A stretch of 34,220 nt of DNA from Thermoanaerobaculia bacterium (GCA_028066595.1 JALCBJ010000019.1:14373-48592); one strand, 5' to 3'; shown: positions 7,933 to 17,044, numbered from the stretch's first letter. Translations and numbers: made by a program. Notes: generated by a model from the letters alone, not told the origin.

Positions 7933-8026
7933 TATCGGAGATGAAGGGGCATAAGGTGTCGGTGGCCTCCGGGACGGTCAGTCTACTATGGTGGCCAACC
8001 CGTCGGAACCGGATCAGGCTCGCCAA

Positions 8027-9214
8027 CTATCGGCAGATCGCCGATTCGAAGAGCGAATGCCATGCGCGACGAGACGCTGCCGGAGAATAGGTTTCCTGGA
8101 GCCTACGGCGCGCCCTCGCGACCAGATCGTCGTAGCTTGCAATACAGTCGTCGATCGCCTCGGGCCAGCCATCCGAGGTCTCGGCGACGACGAGCTCACC
8201 GTCGTCCACGACGAGTCCCCGGGCAGCTGCCGGAGAGGCTACCACCGCCACCCCCCGAGCCCAGGCCTCGAGAATCTTCATGCGAACGCCGGAAGCCACG
8301 GTTAGGGGTACCACGAGGATCGAGTTCTCCGCTAGCGCGGTCCGGCTGTCGTCCGGCGAGGGATGAGATCTGATCGATGAACCGTGATCAGATCCGGCGA
8401 CGGATTCGGTCGACAGGTCACCGAAGAGATGTAGAACAGCACCGGGATGGCGCCGGAGTATCTCGGTCCAGGCCCTTCGAAGAAACAGCCGAGCGCCCTC
8501 GGCATTGGGCTTCCAACCGGAGCTGCCGAAGAGAACCAAAGCTGGATCTCCATCCAGCTCTCGCCCCGCCGGAAGATCTTCTTCGACCGTCGCCGGTACG
8601 ACCTCGACGTGGGCGCGATTTTCGGCCAGAACCCTCAGCGCTGTGGCGTCGTGCTCGGTCAGGGCAGCAGTCACCGCGCTCCGAAGTACTGCACGACCTT
8701 CGAAGTGAGCCAGACATCGCGACTGGTGGCGAAGGCCCCAACGAACTGCAGCAGATCCACCAGGCGCGGCGGCGAGAGCCTGCCACAGATCACTTTCCAC
8801 GTTCTGCGCCCGCAGCACCACGGGCGGGCCCTCCGAGCTCTGGGGGATCTGGCTCAACGCCTGAACCTGTTCAGCGACCACCACGTCGTATTCGACGTCG
8901 GCAAGCTCCGCGCTCACTCGTCGGAGAACCTTCACGTTTCGATGGCGCACCAGCGTCCATGGCCGCCGTGTCGCCATGGAGAGTGCGAGGTCCAGCCCAG
9001 AAGAGCGCAGACGGCTGGGGACAAGCTCTGGCCGACAGACGGTGCGAAGCTGCGTCTCACAGGACGTCAAGCGATCCGGCTGTTGCAAATACGGTGCAAC
9101 CAAGGTGACTTCGTCCCCTGCCTGCCGAAGAGCCGCGAGAGTGTTCCAGAGCAGCAGCCGGCCACCATCTACGGGTGGCCAGGGCGCCTTGGTCGCGACC
9201 CAGAGTATCTTCAC
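8027..9214 (-). CDS. Glycosyltransferase family 4, exosortase/PEP-CTERM-associated type
   Basis: GT4-type glycosyltransferase of 395 aa. The N-terminus MKILWVATKAPWPPVDGGR and NTLAALRQAGDEVTLVAPY, together with the donor-site segment LVLFGSSGWKPNAEGARLFL, resemble the sugar transferases linked to PEP-CTERM/exosortase polysaccharide systems (TIGR03087-like). VPLTVASGVRMKILEAWARG then VAVVASPAAARGL supplies the nucleotide-binding E and the GVR(M/T)K(I/L)LEA motif of this group. Start is GTG at 9212-9214 with a GGGAG Shine-Dalgarno about 7 nt upstream. It lies 95 nt downstream of the epimerase gene on the same strand. No exosortase gene is visible in this window, so the association is by family resemblance only. 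Confidence 0.82.
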   Translation of the reverse strand: MKILWVATKAPWPPVDGGRLLLWNTLAALRQAGDEVTLVAPYLQQPDRLTSCETQLRTVCRPELVPSRLRSSGLDLALSMATRRPWTLVRHRNVKVLRRVSAELADVEYDVVVAEQVQALSQIPQSSEGPPVVLRAQNVESDLWQALAAAPGGSAAVRWGLRHQSRCLAHFEGRAVLRSAVTAALTEHDATALRVLAENRAHVEVVPATVEEDLPAGRELDGDPALVLFGSSGWKPNAEGARLFLRRAWTEILRRHPGAVLHLFGDLSTESVAGSDHGSSIRSHPSPDDSRTALAENSILVVPLTVASGVRMKILEAWARGVAVVASPAAARGLVVDDGELVVAETSDGWPEAIDDCIASYDDLVARARRRLQETYSPAASRRAWHSLFESAICR

Positions 9215-9309
9215 GGTCGGCTCCCGTCACGGTCAGCGACAGGGCACGGCGCTCCGAATCCCGGCACGAACCCGGAGGGCTCTCCTCGAGCTCCAAGGCG
9301 ACTCACTCG

Positions 9310-11247
9310 TTACATCACCACCGCTGGGCTGTCTTCGTCCGACAGCCTGACCAGCGGATCGTGGACCGGAGCCGAGTAGTCGGGTACCAGATCCTCTAGC
9401 AGCCGGCGTACTTCGACCTGGTCGTCCCGCCGCGCCGCGTCGTTCAGCTCTTTCACGAGTCCGAGGAGGTCTTCTGGCGGAGGTGTCGCAGCGACCACTC
9501 GGATCTTCCGATCCCGCACCGACTCCACATGCTCGCCATCCGCAACGAGCTCCTCGAACAACTTCTCGCCTGGCCGGAGACCTGTGAACAAGATCTCGAT
9601 GTCTACATCGGGCACCAATCCGGCCATGGTGATCATCTGACGCGCCAGCTCGACGATGAGCACGGGCTCCCCCATTTCCAACACGCACAGATCACCGTAG
9701 TCGCCGTAGGCCGCTCGAAGCACGAGTCCAACAGCCTCGCGAATGGTCATGAAGTAGCGCTGCGCTTCCGGATGGGTGACGGTCACGGGACCACCAGCGG
9801 CGATCTGATCGCGGAACACAGGAACCACCGAGCCTGCCGAATCGAGTACGTTGCCGAACCGCACGACCGAGAAACGCGTCGGCGAGATGGCGTCCATATG
9901 TCGAACCACCTGCTCTCCCAGGCGTTTGGTGGCCCCCATGATGCTGGTCGCTCGTACTGCCTTGTCGGTCGACATGAATACGAAACGCTGGACGCCCTCG
10001 GCATCCGCGGCGCGAGCCAGGTGTAGCGTGCCGACGACGTTGGTCTTCACCGCTTCCGCAGGCGAGGTTTCCATAAGCGGCACGTGTTTGCGCGCCGCCG
10101 CGTGGAAGAGATCGTGCGGCCGGTATCGGGAGAACAGCGCTTGAACACGCGGTTTGTCGCGAATACAGGCGACTTCGGCGATCACCGTCGTGTCGGGAAA
10201 CACGCGCTCGAAACGCCGCTTCAGCATGTAGAGCTCGTTCTCGTTGATGTCCACCATCACCAGACAACGACAACCCTGATCGAGCAGCTGAGCACACACC
10301 TCTCGCCCGATAGAGCCTGCGGCTCCCGCGACCATCTGCACGCCGTCCGTGTCGAAGCTCATCGGTGTGTCGCCGTGATCGAAGATCAGCTCATCTCGGA
10401 CCAGCAGATCTTCGGTCACCAGATCTTGTAGAGCGGCGGCCGGGTCCCGCTCGCGCAAGCGTCCGTAGCTCACAGGCAGTACCTTGAAGCGAACTCTCCG
10501 GGTCAGGCCGAGACGCAGCAGTGAGCGAACGCGGCTCGCTGGCAATCTGGGTATGGCCAGCACCACTTGCGCCACTCGATACCGGCGAACCAGCCTCGGC
10601 AGATCGCCGAGGCCTCCCAAGACCGGCTTGCCGCCCACAATGTGGCCCCAGGTCAGCCGCTCGTCGTCGACGAAACCAATGATCTTCAGATTGTGGTCGT
10701 CGTTGCGATGAAGGTCACGGAGCAGCATCTCACCGCTGGCTCCGGCGCCCGCGATCAGTGTACGTACCGCACCTTTGCGCCGCCCCAAGATATCTGCCCG
10801 GTACATCCACCAGAGCCGAGGTGCGAACCGAATCGCGGCCATACCAGTGACGGACAACGACAGTTCCAGCACCACGACCCCACGGGCTGGCAGCTCGCTG
10901 AGCTGGTTGCGCAGAAAGAAATAGGAGAGCGCCACGAAACCTACGGTTCCGAAGAGCCCTGCCGTGAGAACCCGTACACCGTCCCGCAATCCCGAAAACT
11001 TGAAGGACCAGCGGTGAATCCTGAGATAGAGGGAGGTGGTCAGGCGCGCCGCCACCAACGCGATCGCCAGTAGGGGCAGGTCTGCAAGATGCTGACCAGG
11101 TTCGTCGAAGCGTAGGTGGAACGCGGTCCACAATGCGACGACGGCCACGACCGAATCTCCGAGAATCAGCATCAGGGATCTGGGGCCGGCGCCCAAGCGT
11201 CGGGCGAAGCGGAGCAGGTCGAAGCTGGTTTCGTCGGATCGGATCAC
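9310..11247 (-). CDS. Membrane nucleotide-sugar epimerase/4,6-dehydratase (CapD/WbpM/FlaA1 family)
   Basis: Polysaccharide-biosynthesis enzyme that remodels UDP-HexNAc (4,6-dehydration or C5 epimerisation) as an early step of O-antigen or capsule precursor synthesis. About four hydrophobic helices occupy residues 25-140. A first Rossmann-like CoA-binding/PglD-type segment follows (LIAGAGASGEMLLRDL, 164-179). The extended SDR domain then has MVAGAAGSIGREVC (305-318), FHAAARKHVPLME (381-393), KTNVVGTL, STDKAV (426-431) and MGATKR (437-442) with catalytic Lys441. The classical SDR Tyr is replaced by Met437, as is usual in the WbpM/CapD subgroup. At 645 aa it is the full-length two-domain form. 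Start is GTG at 11245-11247 with a weak Shine-Dalgarno. It lies between the UDP-sugar dehydrogenase and a GT4 gene. Confidence 0.9.
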   Translation of the reverse strand: MIRSDETSFDLLRFARRLGAGPRSLMLILGDSVVAVVALWTAFHLRFDEPGQHLADLPLLAIALVAARLTTSLYLRIHRWSFKFSGLRDGVRVLTAGLFGTVGFVALSYFFLRNQLSELPARGVVVLELSLSVTGMAAIRFAPRLWWMYRADILGRRKGAVRTLIAGAGASGEMLLRDLHRNDDHNLKIIGFVDDERLTWGHIVGGKPVLGGLGDLPRLVRRYRVAQVVLAIPRLPASRVRSLLRLGLTRRVRFKVLPVSYGRLRERDPAAALQDLVTEDLLVRDELIFDHGDTPMSFDTDGVQMVAGAAGSIGREVCAQLLDQGCRCLVMVDINENELYMLKRRFERVFPDTTVIAEVACIRDKPRVQALFSRYRPHDLFHAAARKHVPLMETSPAEAVKTNVVGTLHLARAADAEGVQRFVFMSTDKAVRATSIMGATKRLGEQVVRHMDAISPTRFSVVRFGNVLDSAGSVVPVFRDQIAAGGPVTVTHPEAQRYFMTIREAVGLVLRAAYGDYGDLCVLEMGEPVLIVELARQMITMAGLVPDVDIEILFTGLRPGEKLFEELVADGEHVESVRDRKIRVVAATPPPEDLLGLVKELNDAARRDDQVEVRRLLEDLVPDYSAPVHDPLVRLSDEDSPAVVM

Positions 11248-11300
11248 GGTTGGAATGAGCTAAGTGCCAGAAAATACTAGCACTTGGGCTCCCGACCGCA

Positions 11301-12680
11301 TCACGCTCGGATCAGGCGATCACCGGTTGCCTGCCGATAGACGCCGCGCGTGTCGACCACCAGAGGCGCCGACTCGAGCACCAGCTCATAGTCCACCGCC
11401 TGATGGTCGGTCACCAGCAGAACTGCATCTTGCGCGGCGAGGGTCTCGGTGGTCAGGGGTTGGCTGCGCAGCGGCGGCAAGTCGGGCCAGGTGCGCATCG
11501 TCGGTGCTACCGGGACATGAGGGTCGTGATAGGTCACGTCGGCGCCCAAGTCGAGAAGCAAGTCGAGGATCTCGAAGGCCGGGCTCTCCCGTGGATCACC
11601 TATGTCTGCCTTGTAGGCGACTCCCAGGAGAAGCACTTTTGCGCCGCGTACCGCCCGGCCTTCTTCGTTGAGCGCGCGCTGGAGCTTGCCGACCACCCAC
11701 TTGGGCATCTCCACGTTGACTTCGCCCGCCAGCTCGACGAACCGCGCTCTGCAGCCGTGCTCCCGCGCTTTCCACGACAGATAGAACGGATCGATGGGTA
11801 TGCAATGCCCGCCCCAACCCGGTCCAGGATTGAACCGCATGAACCCGAAAGGTTTGGTCGCGGCGGCGTCGAGCACCTCCCAGACGTCGATACCCATGGC
11901 GTCATACACCACCTTCAACTCGTTGACCAGCGCGATATTCACCGCACGGAAGATGTTCTCTGTCAACTTCGAGGCTTCGGCAACGCGGGTGGAAGAAACA
12001 CGTACCGCCGCGGAGAAGCAGGCGTCGTACAGCGCCTCGGCCATGTCTCCAGCGGCAACTCCGATACCGCCCACGACCTTGGGAATCCCGGTGGTGTGAA
12101 ACTCGAGGTCCCCGGGGTTCTCCCGCTCTGGTGAGTAGGCCAAGAAATAGTCTTCTCCACAGGCCAGACCAGATCCATCGAGAATCGAACGCAGTAGCTC
12201 GTCGGTCGTGCCCGGATAGGTCGTCGATTCCAGGCAGATCAGCTGGCCGGCGCGCAGGTTCGGGCCGATCGCCTCGGCGGTCTTCCGTACGTACTGAAGA
12301 TCGGGTTCCCGATGCGCATCGAGGGGTGTCGGAACGCAGATGAGCAACGCGTCGGGCTCCCCCAGCCTGGCGAAGTCAGTCGTCGCCTCGAAGCGACCCG
12401 TCGCCAGCGCTGCCGCTACCCTCGATTTCGGTAGATGTTGGATGTACGAGTCGCCGGTTCGTATTGCGTCGACTTTGGACGGGTCGACGTCGAATCCCAA
12501 CACCTGGAAACCCCGGTCGTGAACACCCAGGCCGAGGGGCAAACCGACGTAGCCGAGACCCAGAATGCCGACCTTCAACTCTCTGGATTCGATCTTACGC
12601 AGGAACTTCCTGCGGTGGGCCGATGCGGCGGATGAGAAGTCTTCAGACGGGCTGTGAGTCTCTATGGTGGTCTTCTCCAT
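11301..12680 (-). CDS. Nucleotide-sugar (UDP-HexNAc/UDP-glucose) 6-dehydrogenase
   Basis: NAD-dependent two-step oxidation of a UDP-sugar C6 alcohol to the uronate, supplying an acidic sugar to the polysaccharide. NAD-binding GLGYVGLPLGLGV is at 41-53. ICVPTPLD, LESTTYPGTTDELL and YSPERENPG follow. The catalytic motif GPGWGGHCIPIDPFYL (286-301) carries the thiolate Cys293. The KLTENIFRAVNIALVNEL segment is the central helix with the catalytic Lys. Its 459 aa and the YSPER(E/V)NPG style are closer to the WbpA/WecC/TviB UDP-N-acetylhexosamine dehydrogenases than to short Ugd, but the substrate cannot be fixed by eye. The N-terminal 30 residues are a non-conserved extension. Start is ATG at 12678-12680, 9 nt after the upstream ligase stop. 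Confidence 0.92.
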   Translation of the reverse strand: MEKTTIETHSPSEDFSSAASAHRRKFLRKIESRELKVGILGLGYVGLPLGLGVHDRGFQVLGFDVDPSKVDAIRTGDSYIQHLPKSRVAAALATGRFEATTDFARLGEPDALLICVPTPLDAHREPDLQYVRKTAEAIGPNLRAGQLICLESTTYPGTTDELLRSILDGSGLACGEDYFLAYSPERENPGDLEFHTTGIPKVVGGIGVAAGDMAEALYDACFSAAVRVSSTRVAEASKLTENIFRAVNIALVNELKVVYDAMGIDVWEVLDAAATKPFGFMRFNPGPGWGGHCIPIDPFYLSWKAREHGCRARFVELAGEVNVEMPKWVVGKLQRALNEEGRAVRGAKVLLLGVAYKADIGDPRESPAFEILDLLLDLGADVTYHDPHVPVAPTMRTWPDLPPLRSQPLTTETLAAQDAVLLVTDHQAVDYELVLESAPLVVDTRGVYRQATGDRLIRA

Positions 12681-12689
12681 CGGACGACT

Positions 12690-14612
12690 CTACTTCGGAG
12701 CCGGCACGGTTTTCTTCTTCGGAGTCGCAAGCTCCGGGAACTCTGGCAGTTTGCGTGCGACTCGCGAGTCGAGGCGTTGAGCTGTTCGGGCTGCCTCGAT
12801 CGCCGCGTCGCGATCACCGGCCGAGAGTCGCATGCGGGCTAGATTGATCCAGATCTCGGGCCGGTTCTCCATATCCAGCGCCGCCCGGTAGGAGCGCTCA
12901 GCGGCCTCCGTTCTACCGGCCACCATGAACAAACCACCCCGGGTGATCGGCACAGCCACCTCGGCGGGGTCCAGATTCTCCGCACGACGAAGCATGTCGA
13001 GCCCCAACTCGCGCGCACGGTGGGGCATAGCACCTCGGCGCGCACTTTCCAGAGCCAGAGACTCGGCGGTCTGGACCAGTCGTTGGCAACCGACCCGGGC
13101 TTTGCCGTGATCGAAGAGCCAATAAGCTCCAACGAGAGACGCTACCGCCAGGGCAACCGGCCAGGCGAACCCGTTCCGCCGGGAGCCGCGAGCTTCGGAT
13201 TCCGACTCATCGGGGCGGTGTGCCGAATCCAGTAACGAAGCCACTACCAGCAGCCACGGAAACGCGATCAGGGCCAGCCTCCATGGGAAATTCGTCAGGC
13301 TCACCACGACCATCGCAACCGTCGTTGCCACGAGAAAGGCCACCCATGAATCGGCGTCCTCGGCGTCGTCATCGCGCTGACGGCAACGCGCTCGCGATCT
13401 CTGGCCGACGATCCAGAGGAGCCACACGATGGCGAAGAGGCCCGGCCATCCCAGCTCTGCAAGGATCTCCAGTACCTCGTTGTGAGCGTTGACGAAGTAC
13501 GGCTGACGATGACCGCCGTGGAACTCTACACCCTGATCCTGGAGAGCCAGGCGTGCATCCCCGAACTCGGCTCGGAAGCCGCCGATGCCGACTCCGGTGA
13601 GAGGTCTCTGCTGCGCCATCCACAGTGCCGCTCGCCAGCCGTCGAGGCGTCCCGTCAAGAACACATTCACATCGCCTCGTTGGATCTGTCGCACCTTCTG
13701 GTGGACCCGGCTTCGAAGCGGTGCAACGGCCAGGACCGCTACCAACACGAGGATCGCCCCACAGCCCAACACCAGACCGAGCCGTCGCCGCGGCAACTCG
13801 CCGCGCCAAGCCAGTGAGATCCAGAAGGCGAGCGATCCGGCGATGGCTGCGAGGATCGATCCCAGAGTCTGTGTCGCGACCAGCGCCCCAGCGAACAGTA
13901 GAACGGCAGATGCCCAAATCCAGCGCCGGGCCGAATGCATCGGCAAGCCTCTTCGGCTCCAGAGCCGCTCCTGCGCCAAGATCAACGGCAGCAGGAGGTA
14001 GGCCGACAGATCGAAGGCACCGCCCGCGAGAGACGTGGTGGCCAGACGAGCCCCGATCCGTCGCTGAAACTCCATCGGCTGCCAAAGCTCCATCGCCTGC
14101 AGGAGGCCGACGAGCGCAAGGGCCGCCGCGGGCCAAATCAGGAGGTACAGCACACGCTTTCGGTCGTTTTCGTCGAGGAGGTGTGTCGTGGCCACCAGAA
14201 ACACGCAACCCGCTACTAGCCATGGCAACGTGCGTACCACCAAGGCGGCGTGGTCGGACGTCCAGATTCCAGCCACCGCGGCGAGAAGAAGCGGAATCAC
14301 CGCGAGGACCGCGGGGGACCGCCAGACGTGCGTTCCGCTCGACGGCAGTGGCTGACGGTGGCGCAGCAGGCGCAAGCACAGAAGTCCGACGGCTACTAAC
14401 GCCAGCGTGCCTCCGAGCGCGAGCTTTGGCAACCGGAACGAATCCGCCACGCCGCGAAGAAATACGAAGGGCGGGACGAGGATCAGAAGCTGTAAGCCGA
14501 GCAGGGTCCAGTCATAGCCCTGCCTAGCTTTTCCGGAACTCTCCGTTTCTGACCGCGCAGAGTCTCCAGGCCTTGCCCGACGAGCGGGTTTCCTGTGGCG
14601 CTTCTTCTTCAT
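12690..14612 (-). CDS. O-antigen polymerase/ligase (Wzy_C) with C-terminal TPR region
   Basis: Polytopic inner-membrane protein of the WaaL/Wzy superfamily, which joins or polymerises undecaprenyl-linked glycans on the periplasmic side. A basic N-terminus precedes about ten or more hydrophobic helices (from about 34 to 475). The conserved periplasmic loop and signature run from GRLDGWRAALWMAQQRPLTG (321-340) through GVGIGGFRAEF to NAHNEVLEILAELGWPG (375-391). The H-N-E-x-L-E-x-L-A-E-x-G pattern is the Wzy_C family mark. Residues about 540-625 look like two TPRs (AGRTEAAERSYRAALDMENR, SAGDRDAAIEAARTAQRL). Its 640 aa are longer than WaaL because of this tail. Whether it is ligase or polymerase is not decidable. 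Start is ATG 14610-14612 with a GGAAG Shine-Dalgarno. Confidence 0.87.
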   Translation of the reverse strand: MKKKRHRKPARRARPGDSARSETESSGKARQGYDWTLLGLQLLILVPPFVFLRGVADSFRLPKLALGGTLALVAVGLLCLRLLRHRQPLPSSGTHVWRSPAVLAVIPLLLAAVAGIWTSDHAALVVRTLPWLVAGCVFLVATTHLLDENDRKRVLYLLIWPAAALALVGLLQAMELWQPMEFQRRIGARLATTSLAGGAFDLSAYLLLPLILAQERLWSRRGLPMHSARRWIWASAVLLFAGALVATQTLGSILAAIAGSLAFWISLAWRGELPRRRLGLVLGCGAILVLVAVLAVAPLRSRVHQKVRQIQRGDVNVFLTGRLDGWRAALWMAQQRPLTGVGIGGFRAEFGDARLALQDQGVEFHGGHRQPYFVNAHNEVLEILAELGWPGLFAIVWLLWIVGQRSRARCRQRDDDAEDADSWVAFLVATTVAMVVVSLTNFPWRLALIAFPWLLVVASLLDSAHRPDESESEARGSRRNGFAWPVALAVASLVGAYWLFDHGKARVGCQRLVQTAESLALESARRGAMPHRARELGLDMLRRAENLDPAEVAVPITRGGLFMVAGRTEAAERSYRAALDMENRPEIWINLARMRLSAGDRDAAIEAARTAQRLDSRVARKLPEFPELATPKKKTVPAPK

Positions 14613-14666
14613 CGGTAGCTTCCGAGATCGCGTCCGTCGGAGCGCCGAACCGCAATCCGTCTAACG

Positions 14667-15581
14667 CTACGCGTTCTGTGTTTGCGCCGCTGCTTCCGCT
14701 TTGAAGTGATTGCGTATCAACTCGACCGCGCGTTGCAGATCGTCTCCTGGCTCCACCAAACGCTCGGCAAGAGCTTGGTGGGTATGGCGTAGAGCTTCGA
14801 ACTCACGTCCTCGAAGCAGCTTGACGATCTCTTCCACCACCTTGCGTGTACCCGAGCCATACGACTCGTTCTTCGACTCGCGCTCCAAAAGCACGAGCGA
14901 GAAGAACAGCTGATCCGGAAGTTCTTGGTTGGCATCGAGCATCTCGCTGGCCAGCGAACCCGCAGGCTCCTGCGCCAGTCGAGTCGGCGGCGGCGACGAA
15001 GGGCCTGGCGCTTTCACGGCTTTGGCTCCGAGATCCGCTTGTTTCACGGCCGCAGGGGGTGGCGGATTGCCCGCTCCGGGCCTCGGCACCGAGCCCGGCG
15101 GCAGTCCACTGCTCTGCGAGGGCTCCTCGAGCTGGGCTGCGTCGGTTCCCGCGCGGTCGAAGTAGAAAGGCATGTTGCGAAGCTGGCGCGCGAAGCGAGA
15201 GAACAACAGGAACAGCTCCTTCTCGGAATCGAAGTTGCCAACGAGCTTGGCGTTCTTCCCGATCTCCACCTGCTCGGTCTCTTGCAGGACCACCCGGGCT
15301 TGCGCCTGCTCCTCGAGCTGGATCGACTTGGCCTTCACCTTCCACGAGGTCAAGCTTCCCTGGACGTAGCACGTCTCGGCACAGCGAACCGCCACCGCTT
15401 CCACTTCGGCGCCGGCTTCGATGCGTATCGAACCATTCACCGATTCGATCTCGCCATAGTGACCGGAATTCTGGATCACCAGGTTGCCGGGAGTACGGAC
15501 TGACAACTGTCCATGGACGTCGATCTGGATCTCCGTCCCCGACGGGATGATCATCGTGGGTGCGATCTCGTGCTTGCTCAT
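14667..15581 (-). CDS. Bactofilin-like polymer-forming protein with helical C-terminus
   Basis: Predicted cytoskeletal scaffold of 304 aa. The start chosen is ATG 15579-15581 because the longer frame would run into the upstream peptidase gene, whose stop is at 15614. Residues about 10-120 consist of short repeating beta-strand units with Gly/Val/Ile periodicity (IQIDVHGQLSVRTPGNLVI, GEIESVNGSIRIEAGAEVEA, YVQGSLTSWKVKAKSIQL, VEIGKNAKLVGNF). This is the right-handed beta-helix pattern of bactofilins. A Pro/Gly/Ala-rich linker follows (about 150-215) and then a charged helical region to the C-terminus. Bactofilins recruit M23 peptidases in several bacteria, and the gene just upstream on the same strand (32-nt gap) is one. 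Divergence from canonical bactofilins is substantial, so the family call is moderate. Confidence 0.68.
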   Translation of the reverse strand: MSKHEIAPTMIIPSGTEIQIDVHGQLSVRTPGNLVIQNSGHYGEIESVNGSIRIEAGAEVEAVAVRCAETCYVQGSLTSWKVKAKSIQLEEQAQARVVLQETEQVEIGKNAKLVGNFDSEKELFLLFSRFARQLRNMPFYFDRAGTDAAQLEEPSQSSGLPPGSVPRPGAGNPPPPAAVKQADLGAKAVKAPGPSSPPPTRLAQEPAGSLASEMLDANQELPDQLFFSLVLLERESKNESYGSGTRKVVEEIVKLLRGREFEALRHTHQALAERLVEPGDDLQRAVELIRNHFKAEAAAQTQNA

Positions 15582-15613
15582 GACACGCAGTCTACTCGCA
15601 GGTCGAGGAAAAG

Positions 15614-16747
15614 CTAACGTCGCATTGTTCTGGGGAGTGGCTCGAAGTCCTGGGCATCGGGCGCTCTGCGGGCGCGAATCAGGAGGCGCTCCTGGTCGCG
15701 CCAGCGATGATCCAGTATGTAGATCCGGGGATCGATCGGCTTGAATGTCTGATCGGCCTCGTCGCGGCGCCGAATCTCGTAGTGAAGGTGAGGGTTGGTG
15801 CTCCATCCGGTGTCGCCGACGGTAGCGATTACGTCACCTTGCTCGACTCGGTCCCCTCCCTTCACCATGATCTCGTCACAGTGTCCGTACAAGGTGATGA
15901 AACGCTCGCCATGGCGTAGCGCTACCAGGTTGCCGTAGCGCCACCAACCGACGTTCTGGCGCAACGGGTACCGTCCGGCAAAGGCGACGATACCGTCGGA
16001 GGGAGCCAGGATCGGCGTACCGGTGGGAGCCGCCATGTCGATCCCGGCATGAAAGTCGATCTCGCGAGTAAAGGGGCTCGTGCGTGTGCCGTATGGGCTC
16101 GTGAGCACGAAATCACTCGACTGCAACGGCGAGATGGAGGGCGTCTGCCGCACCTGGTCGTGGTTGGCTTGCTCGAAGCTACGTACTTCCTGCATGAAGG
16201 TACCGAGGACGGCAAGCTCTTCGGTGATCTTCGCGTTGAGTCCGTTGCCCTGACGAATGGTCGCCGCATAGATCGACTGCGGCCCGGGTTCCGGCTGCTC
16301 TGGATAGCCACCCTTGCCCCGCGACTCCGTCTCCGGCAGACCATAGGCGAGGAAGATCTTCGCCATCTCCATGCGAGCTCCCTCGGTCTGTTCCTCCAAA
16401 CCACCGAGGCGTTGGACCAAGATCTTGAGCCGTTCACCGTGCATCGAGCGCTCGTCCATGGCGTCGAGGTAGGTTGCTTCGTGCCATCGATCTGAGATCA
16501 CCTGAGGCGAGACCCACACGCCGAAACCCACCATCGTCAACCATGCCAACAACGACAGCACCGTCCACGCGACCTGCTTGCGGTACAAGAACAGGTAGCG
16601 CACACCTTTGCGGATGTCGCTCGGGTGGTATTGCACCTCCAGGAACGGCTTTCCCTCGCCGGGAGACCGACTTGGTGGGGTTCCCATCGGCGCCGCACTG
16701 CCGCCGGACGGAGGTTCGCTTCGTTTCTTGAGACGTATGCGTGGCAT
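15614..16747 (-). CDS. Membrane-anchored M23 family metalloendopeptidase
   Basis: Predicted peptidoglycan endopeptidase (LytM/lysostaphin fold) of 377 aa from ATG 16745-16747. One transmembrane helix lies at about 60-80 (AWTVLSLLAWLTMVGFGVWV) after a basic cytoplasmic tail. A helical periplasmic linker spans about 85-200. The catalytic domain then has SPYGTRTSPFTREIDFHAGID (zinc ligands H233 and D237), the YGHC turn (H289) and NPHLHYEIR (H320, zinc ligand H322). All zinc and catalytic positions are present, so it should be active. A Cys follows H289 where Leu or Met is usual. No good Shine-Dalgarno precedes 16747, and an in-frame ATG at 16799-16801 is an alternative. It heads the minus-strand run and is followed by the bactofilin-like gene. 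Confidence 0.88.
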   Translation of the reverse strand: MPRIRLKKRSEPPSGGSAAPMGTPPSRSPGEGKPFLEVQYHPSDIRKGVRYLFLYRKQVAWTVLSLLAWLTMVGFGVWVSPQVISDRWHEATYLDAMDERSMHGERLKILVQRLGGLEEQTEGARMEMAKIFLAYGLPETESRGKGGYPEQPEPGPQSIYAATIRQGNGLNAKITEELAVLGTFMQEVRSFEQANHDQVRQTPSISPLQSSDFVLTSPYGTRTSPFTREIDFHAGIDMAAPTGTPILAPSDGIVAFAGRYPLRQNVGWWRYGNLVALRHGERFITLYGHCDEIMVKGGDRVEQGDVIATVGDTGWSTNPHLHYEIRRRDEADQTFKPIDPRIYILDHRWRDQERLLIRARRAPDAQDFEPLPRTMRR

Positions 16748-16762
16748 GTCGGAGGGGGCGCG

Positions 16763-17044
16763 ATGGAGACGATTCGGGTACGCAGCCGGACGACGGCGCA
16801 TTCGGGGCCCGCCCCGGCGGGGCTCGAAACCAAACGATTCTACCTCGATCCGGAGAGCCTGCGCAGGCTGCATCGGCAGGTGGGATCTGGCAAACCGTTG
16901 GCGGACAGGAAGATACGGCCCTCTGGCCGAAGAGTTCGTCGGGATCTCGTCATCGTCACGCGGTATGCGGTGGTACTCTGCCGCCGCCGGCGGAGAGATC
17001 GAGGATCCGTGGTTCGCTGGCGCTGCGGTGAGGAAGCGAGGTAG
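16763..17044 (+). CDS. Possible small basic protein, unknown (doubtful)
   Basis: Possible 93-aa ORF opening at ATG 16763 immediately after a strong GGAGGGGG Shine-Dalgarno-like run (16751-16758), which is the main support. The first half (METIRVRSRTTAHSG..., RFYLDPESLRRLHRQ) looks protein-like. The last third is a run of Arg codons (LCRRRRRDRGSVVRWRCG) that looks like out-of-frame reading, and the +1 frame there reads more naturally, so a frameshift or a non-gene is possible. It ends on the TAG inside the duplicated leader of the downstream kinase and leaves only 15 nt to the divergent peptidase start. I do not recognise it. Confidence 0.25.
   Translation: METIRVRSRTTAHSGPAPAGLETKRFYLDPESLRRLHRQVGSGKPLADRKIRPSGRRVRRDLVIVTRYAVVLCRRRRRDRGSVVRWRCGEEAR

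Noticed and set aside
15582..15806. N-terminal extension of the bactofilin-like protein
   Set aside because: It overlaps the end of the M23 gene and is low-complexity Arg/Pro/Ser; the ATG at 15581 starts the conserved part.
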